In this document: piece by piece, positions 6,171 through 8,292 of the stretch
How the letters are laid out: each line of letters starts with the position of its first letter
Position numbering within the stretch: position 1 is the stretch's first letter
NCBI GenBank assembly: GCA_902803455.1
Contig: CADCQC010000025.1
Span: 1-8,292, forward strand
Length of the DNA: 8,292 nucleotides
Direction: 5' to 3'
Source of the DNA: an uncultured Prevotellaceae bacterium
GTDB taxonomy: Bacteria; Bacteroidota; Bacteroidia; Bacteroidales; Bacteroidaceae
Made by a program: the position numbers and the translations under genes
The notes under the pieces: model-generated
Databases searched by the model: none
Seen by the model: only the letters and a program-made list of their open reading frames with translations
What the model was told of the DNA's origin: nothing

Positions 6171-7145
6171 ATGAGAAAAGAAGACATCAGAATCATTTTC
6201 ATGGGTACGCCGGAATTTGCCGTGGCGACTCTGGAAAAGTTGTGTGATAACCATTGCAACGTTGTGGCTGTGGTGACTCAGCCCGACAAACCCGTGGGGC
6301 GTCATGGCAGTGTGCTGCAGGCCAGTGAGGTGAAGAAATATGCGCTCGCCAAAGGTATTCCTGTGCTGCAACCTGTCAAGATGAAAGATCCGGAGTTCTT
6401 GGAGCAGTTGCGGGCTTTCAATGCCGATCTGCAGGTGGTCGTGGCCTTCAGGATGTTGCCCGAGGTGGTGTGGGCCATGCCCAGATGGGGCACGTTTAAC
6501 GTGCATGCCGCCTTGCTGCCCCAATACAGAGGGGCAGCACCCATCAACTGGGCTGTCATCAACGGAGAGAAGGTGACAGGGGTTACCACGTTTTTCCTCG
6601 ATCATGAGATCGACACTGGAAGAATCATCTTGCGGAGACCTTTCGACATCCCTGATGAAGCCGATGTGGAATATGTCTATGACGGACTGATGCATCTAGG
6701 CGCGCAGGCAGCACTCGACACGGTGTCGCTGATCGCTCAGCATGACGGACAGGTGGAGTCAGTGCCTCAGCAACAACTGACTGACGAGGGAATGGTCTTG
6801 CACCCGGCACCGAAAATATTCAATGAGACGTGCCGCATCGACTGGAGCAAGACGACCAAGCAGATATATGATTTTGTGCGCGGACTGAGTCCTTTCCCCG
6901 GCACATGGACCATGGTGAAGATGCTGGACGGCACCTCGGCGGTGCTCAAGGTCTTCAAGACGACCAAATTCACCGACCGGTCCCCCATCGGCCAACCAGG
7001 AACCATCATCGTGGAGAAAAACCAACTTTTCGTGTCAACAGGCGACGGCATGCTGCGCATCGACTTGCTGCAGATGGCCGGAAAGAAAAGGATGGAAGCA
7101 AAGGCTTTCCTCAATGGCGTGAGAGACCTCGCTTCTATGGAGTGA
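6171..7145 (+). CDS. fmt: Methionyl-tRNA formyltransferase
   Basis: A 324-residue cytoplasmic enzyme that transfers a formyl group from 10-formyltetrahydrofolate to initiator Met-tRNA. The N-terminal formyltransferase fold shows IIFMGTPEFAV (8-18) and QPDKPVGR (37-44). The catalytic Asn110 and His112 are in FNVHAALLPQYRGAAPINWA, and Asp148 is in DHEIDTGRI; these correspond to E. coli Asn106, His108 and Asp144. The C-terminal OB-like tRNA-binding domain begins around residue 205 and includes RGLSPFPGTWT (237-247). The usual HxSLLP reads HAALLP, a mild change next to the catalytic His. Length is normal and the ATG gives a standard N-terminus, with no Shine-Dalgarno. It closes the tsaC-CLC-fmt unit and converges on the nucleotidyltransferase gene. 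No hairpin-plus-T terminator is visible after its stop; a 10-bp tandem array occupies the space instead. Confidence 0.96.
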   Translation: MRKEDIRIIFMGTPEFAVATLEKLCDNHCNVVAVVTQPDKPVGRHGSVLQASEVKKYALAKGIPVLQPVKMKDPEFLEQLRAFNADLQVVVAFRMLPEVVWAMPRWGTFNVHAALLPQYRGAAPINWAVINGEKVTGVTTFFLDHEIDTGRIILRRPFDIPDEADVEYVYDGLMHLGAQAALDTVSLIAQHDGQVESVPQQQLTDEGMVLHPAPKIFNETCRIDWSKTTKQIYDFVRGLSPFPGTWTMVKMLDGTSAVLKVFKTTKFTDRSPIGQPGTIIVEKNQLFVSTGDGMLRIDLLQMAGKKRMEAKAFLNGVRDLASME

Positions 7146-7160
7146 AAGTCATGACAGGGG

Positions 7161-7250
7161 ATTTTTCTAGGAGATTCTAGGAGATTCTAGGAAAATCTAG
7201 GATGTTTTAGGAAAATCTAGGATATTCTAGGAGAATCTTGGATGATCAAG
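7161..7250. repeat. 10-bp tandem repeat array between convergent genes
   Basis: Nine consecutive 10-mers keep exact register. In order they are atttttctag, gagattctag (twice), gaaaatctag, gatgttttag, gaaaatctag, gatattctag, gagaatcttg and gatgatcaag. The consensus is roughly GARAWTCTAG, with the TCTAGGA core across each junction. Units 2 and 3 are identical, as are units 4 and 6, and the outermost units are the most diverged, as expected of a decaying minisatellite. The period is close to one helical turn. The array fills the space between the fmt stop (7145) and the end of the convergent gene, whose stop codon (7246-7248) falls inside the last degenerate unit. There are no unique spacers, so it is not a CRISPR array. 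Its function is unknown. Confidence 0.9.
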
Positions 7251-8292
7251 GTGTCTGTGATGGACGGTGCTTCCAGCGCCAATAGTAATGCCATAGACGG
7301 AAGAAGGGTTCGCACAGACATTCCGAGGGGAAATAAAACAGAAAGCGAAGGTCGCGGAACAGGCCTTTCGTGTTGTGGCGCAGGGCGGTGGTGCTGGTGC
7401 CTCCAAGCACGCGCTCGTCAAACTTGCCGAAATTGCCACCCTGCAGCATCTCATTGAGCAGCAGACGGCCTCGACGGGCATCAGGACGACAGAGGAGAAA
7501 AGCATCGGGAAGCGCTAATACTTCCTGAAGCACCCACATCATCGCACCGGTGATCTTGTGAAGACCCAGGTGGCGGAGCTCTGCCTCTGACGGACGGTCG
7601 GCAACACGACTCTTGAGCAAAAGGTAATAGTAGTCGACCACATGTCGCAATCCCACTCCTTCGCGCAGCAGATGGCTATAGATGTGGGAAAGCAGGTACA
7701 CCAGGTTGAATCTCTCGCTCGGCACACAGAATCCCCATTCCTCTAATTTATTGGAGAAGCATTCTTCAGAATGGTCGGCAAACCACTGCTGCAGCCGCTT
7801 GTTGTGGATAGGGTTGCTCATCCAGCAAGGACGGTAATGCACCTCGATGGGCACCTTGCCCGACTTGATGAACTCGATGTGGTGGTACACACGTTTCTGG
7901 CCAGGTATAACAGTGTCAATATATGCGATCACATCCTTGTCGCTGCCTTCCACCCAGATGTCGATGTCGCCAGGCGTGCGCATATAAGGGGTGGGGTAGA
8001 GAAGGGCATTGCCCTGACCTTTCAGCAGACAGGATCGGAAACCTTCTGACTGGAAGTTCTTCCACACCCAGGCGACTTTCTTGTAGACACTGCGGCTGCG
8101 CTTCTCAATCTTCTTATATCTGGCCATCCAGTCCAGGACAGAGGACTCAGAGAGTTTGAGTCCTCCCTCACGGTCAAGTCGCTCGATGCCATGCCAATAG
8201 GTGGCCTCCACCGTCTGCTGGCGGGCAAATACAAACAGAGCTTCCCAGTCGATCTCCTTCGCAGAAGCGGGGATATCAGCATGGTCGTCCAC
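7246..8292 (-). CDS. NTP_transf_5-type nucleotidyltransferase family protein (5' end outside window)
   Basis: 348 codons are visible and the frame is still open at the window edge. The edge codon happens to be GTG, but the true start is probably upstream. I place it in the uncharacterised nucleotidyltransferase family (Pfam NTP_transf_5) from CLLKGQGNALLYPTPYMR (88-105 of the visible part) and PGDIDIWV (107-114). There GDID would supply two metal-binding Asp residues (109, 111) of a polymerase-beta-like core, and Glu150 in PIEVHYRP a plausible third. The C-terminal ends FPSECLCEPFFRLWHYYWRW (321-340), a pattern I associate with the family. It has no signal peptide or membrane helix. Family members are often found near polysaccharide genes, but the substrate is unknown. 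It is convergent with fmt, and its end overlaps the last unit of the 10-bp array. Confidence 0.8.
   Translation of the reverse strand: MDDHADIPASAKEIDWEALFVFARQQTVEATYWHGIERLDREGGLKLSESSVLDWMARYKKIEKRSRSVYKKVAWVWKNFQSEGFRSCLLKGQGNALLYPTPYMRTPGDIDIWVEGSDKDVIAYIDTVIPGQKRVYHHIEFIKSGKVPIEVHYRPCWMSNPIHNKRLQQWFADHSEECFSNKLEEWGFCVPSERFNLVYLLSHIYSHLLREGVGLRHVVDYYYLLLKSRVADRPSEAELRHLGLHKITGAMMWVLQEVLALPDAFLLCRPDARRGRLLLNEMLQGGNFGKFDERVLGGTSTTALRHNTKGLFRDLRFLFYFPSECLCEPFFRLWHYYWRWKHRPSQTP

Noticed and set aside
5943..6695. Antisense open frame (250 codons) spanning the CLC-fmt junction
   Set aside because: It crosses two well-supported genes on the other strand and has no motif, promoter or plausible start context.
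7148..7155. GTCATGAC palindrome just after the fmt stop
   Set aside because: An isolated 8-bp palindrome is too short to form a useful hairpin and is not followed by T residues.
7161..7250. CRISPR array
   Set aside because: The repeats are 10 bp, contiguous and lack unique spacers, and there are no cas genes in the window.

Overview
The window looks like a chromosomal, largely housekeeping segment from a Bacteroidota genome, most likely Bacteroidales and Prevotella-like. Three things point there. The upstream regions carry TTTG / TAnnTTTG promoter elements rather than classical -35/-10 boxes. Start codons lack strong Shine-Dalgarno sequences. The gene families are familiar from that order: a DUF4924 protein, a ROK sugar kinase with a CGCGRxGC zinc motif, a CBS-tailed CLC protein of the 'SVGAEAP' type, and an NTP_transf_5 protein. 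All identifications come from reading motifs; no database search was run.

Left part, minus strand (about 2416 down to 1): a probable operon of a LysE-family transporter, a DUF4924 protein, rfbD (dTDP-4-dehydrorhamnose reductase) and prfC (release factor 3, cut by the window edge). DUF4924 and rfbD are separated by 7 nt, which suggests translational coupling. The rhamnose reductase therefore sits apart from the rmlABC genes, at least within this window.

Middle, plus strand: a ROK-family glucokinase-like gene diverges from the LysE gene across an AT-rich promoter region and ends in a strong intrinsic terminator. After a gap of about 225 nt with its own promoter-like element comes a tight three-gene unit. 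It encodes threonylcarbamoyl-AMP synthase (tRNA t6A synthesis), a CLC chloride channel/transporter with two CBS domains, and fmt (formylation of initiator Met-tRNA). Two translation functions thus flank an anion transport gene.

Right end: fmt converges on a minus-strand nucleotidyltransferase-like gene (NTP_transf_5 family) whose 5' end lies outside the window. The roughly 100 nt between them is filled by an array with an exact 10-bp period (about nine units, TCTAGGA core). It contains six of the eight CTAG tetranucleotides I found in the whole window.

I see no convincing mobile element, CRISPR array, tRNA, rRNA or undescribed multi-gene system. The most interesting items are the 10-bp array, the altered ion-pathway residues of the CLC protein, and the poorly understood NTP_transf_5 and DUF4924 genes.
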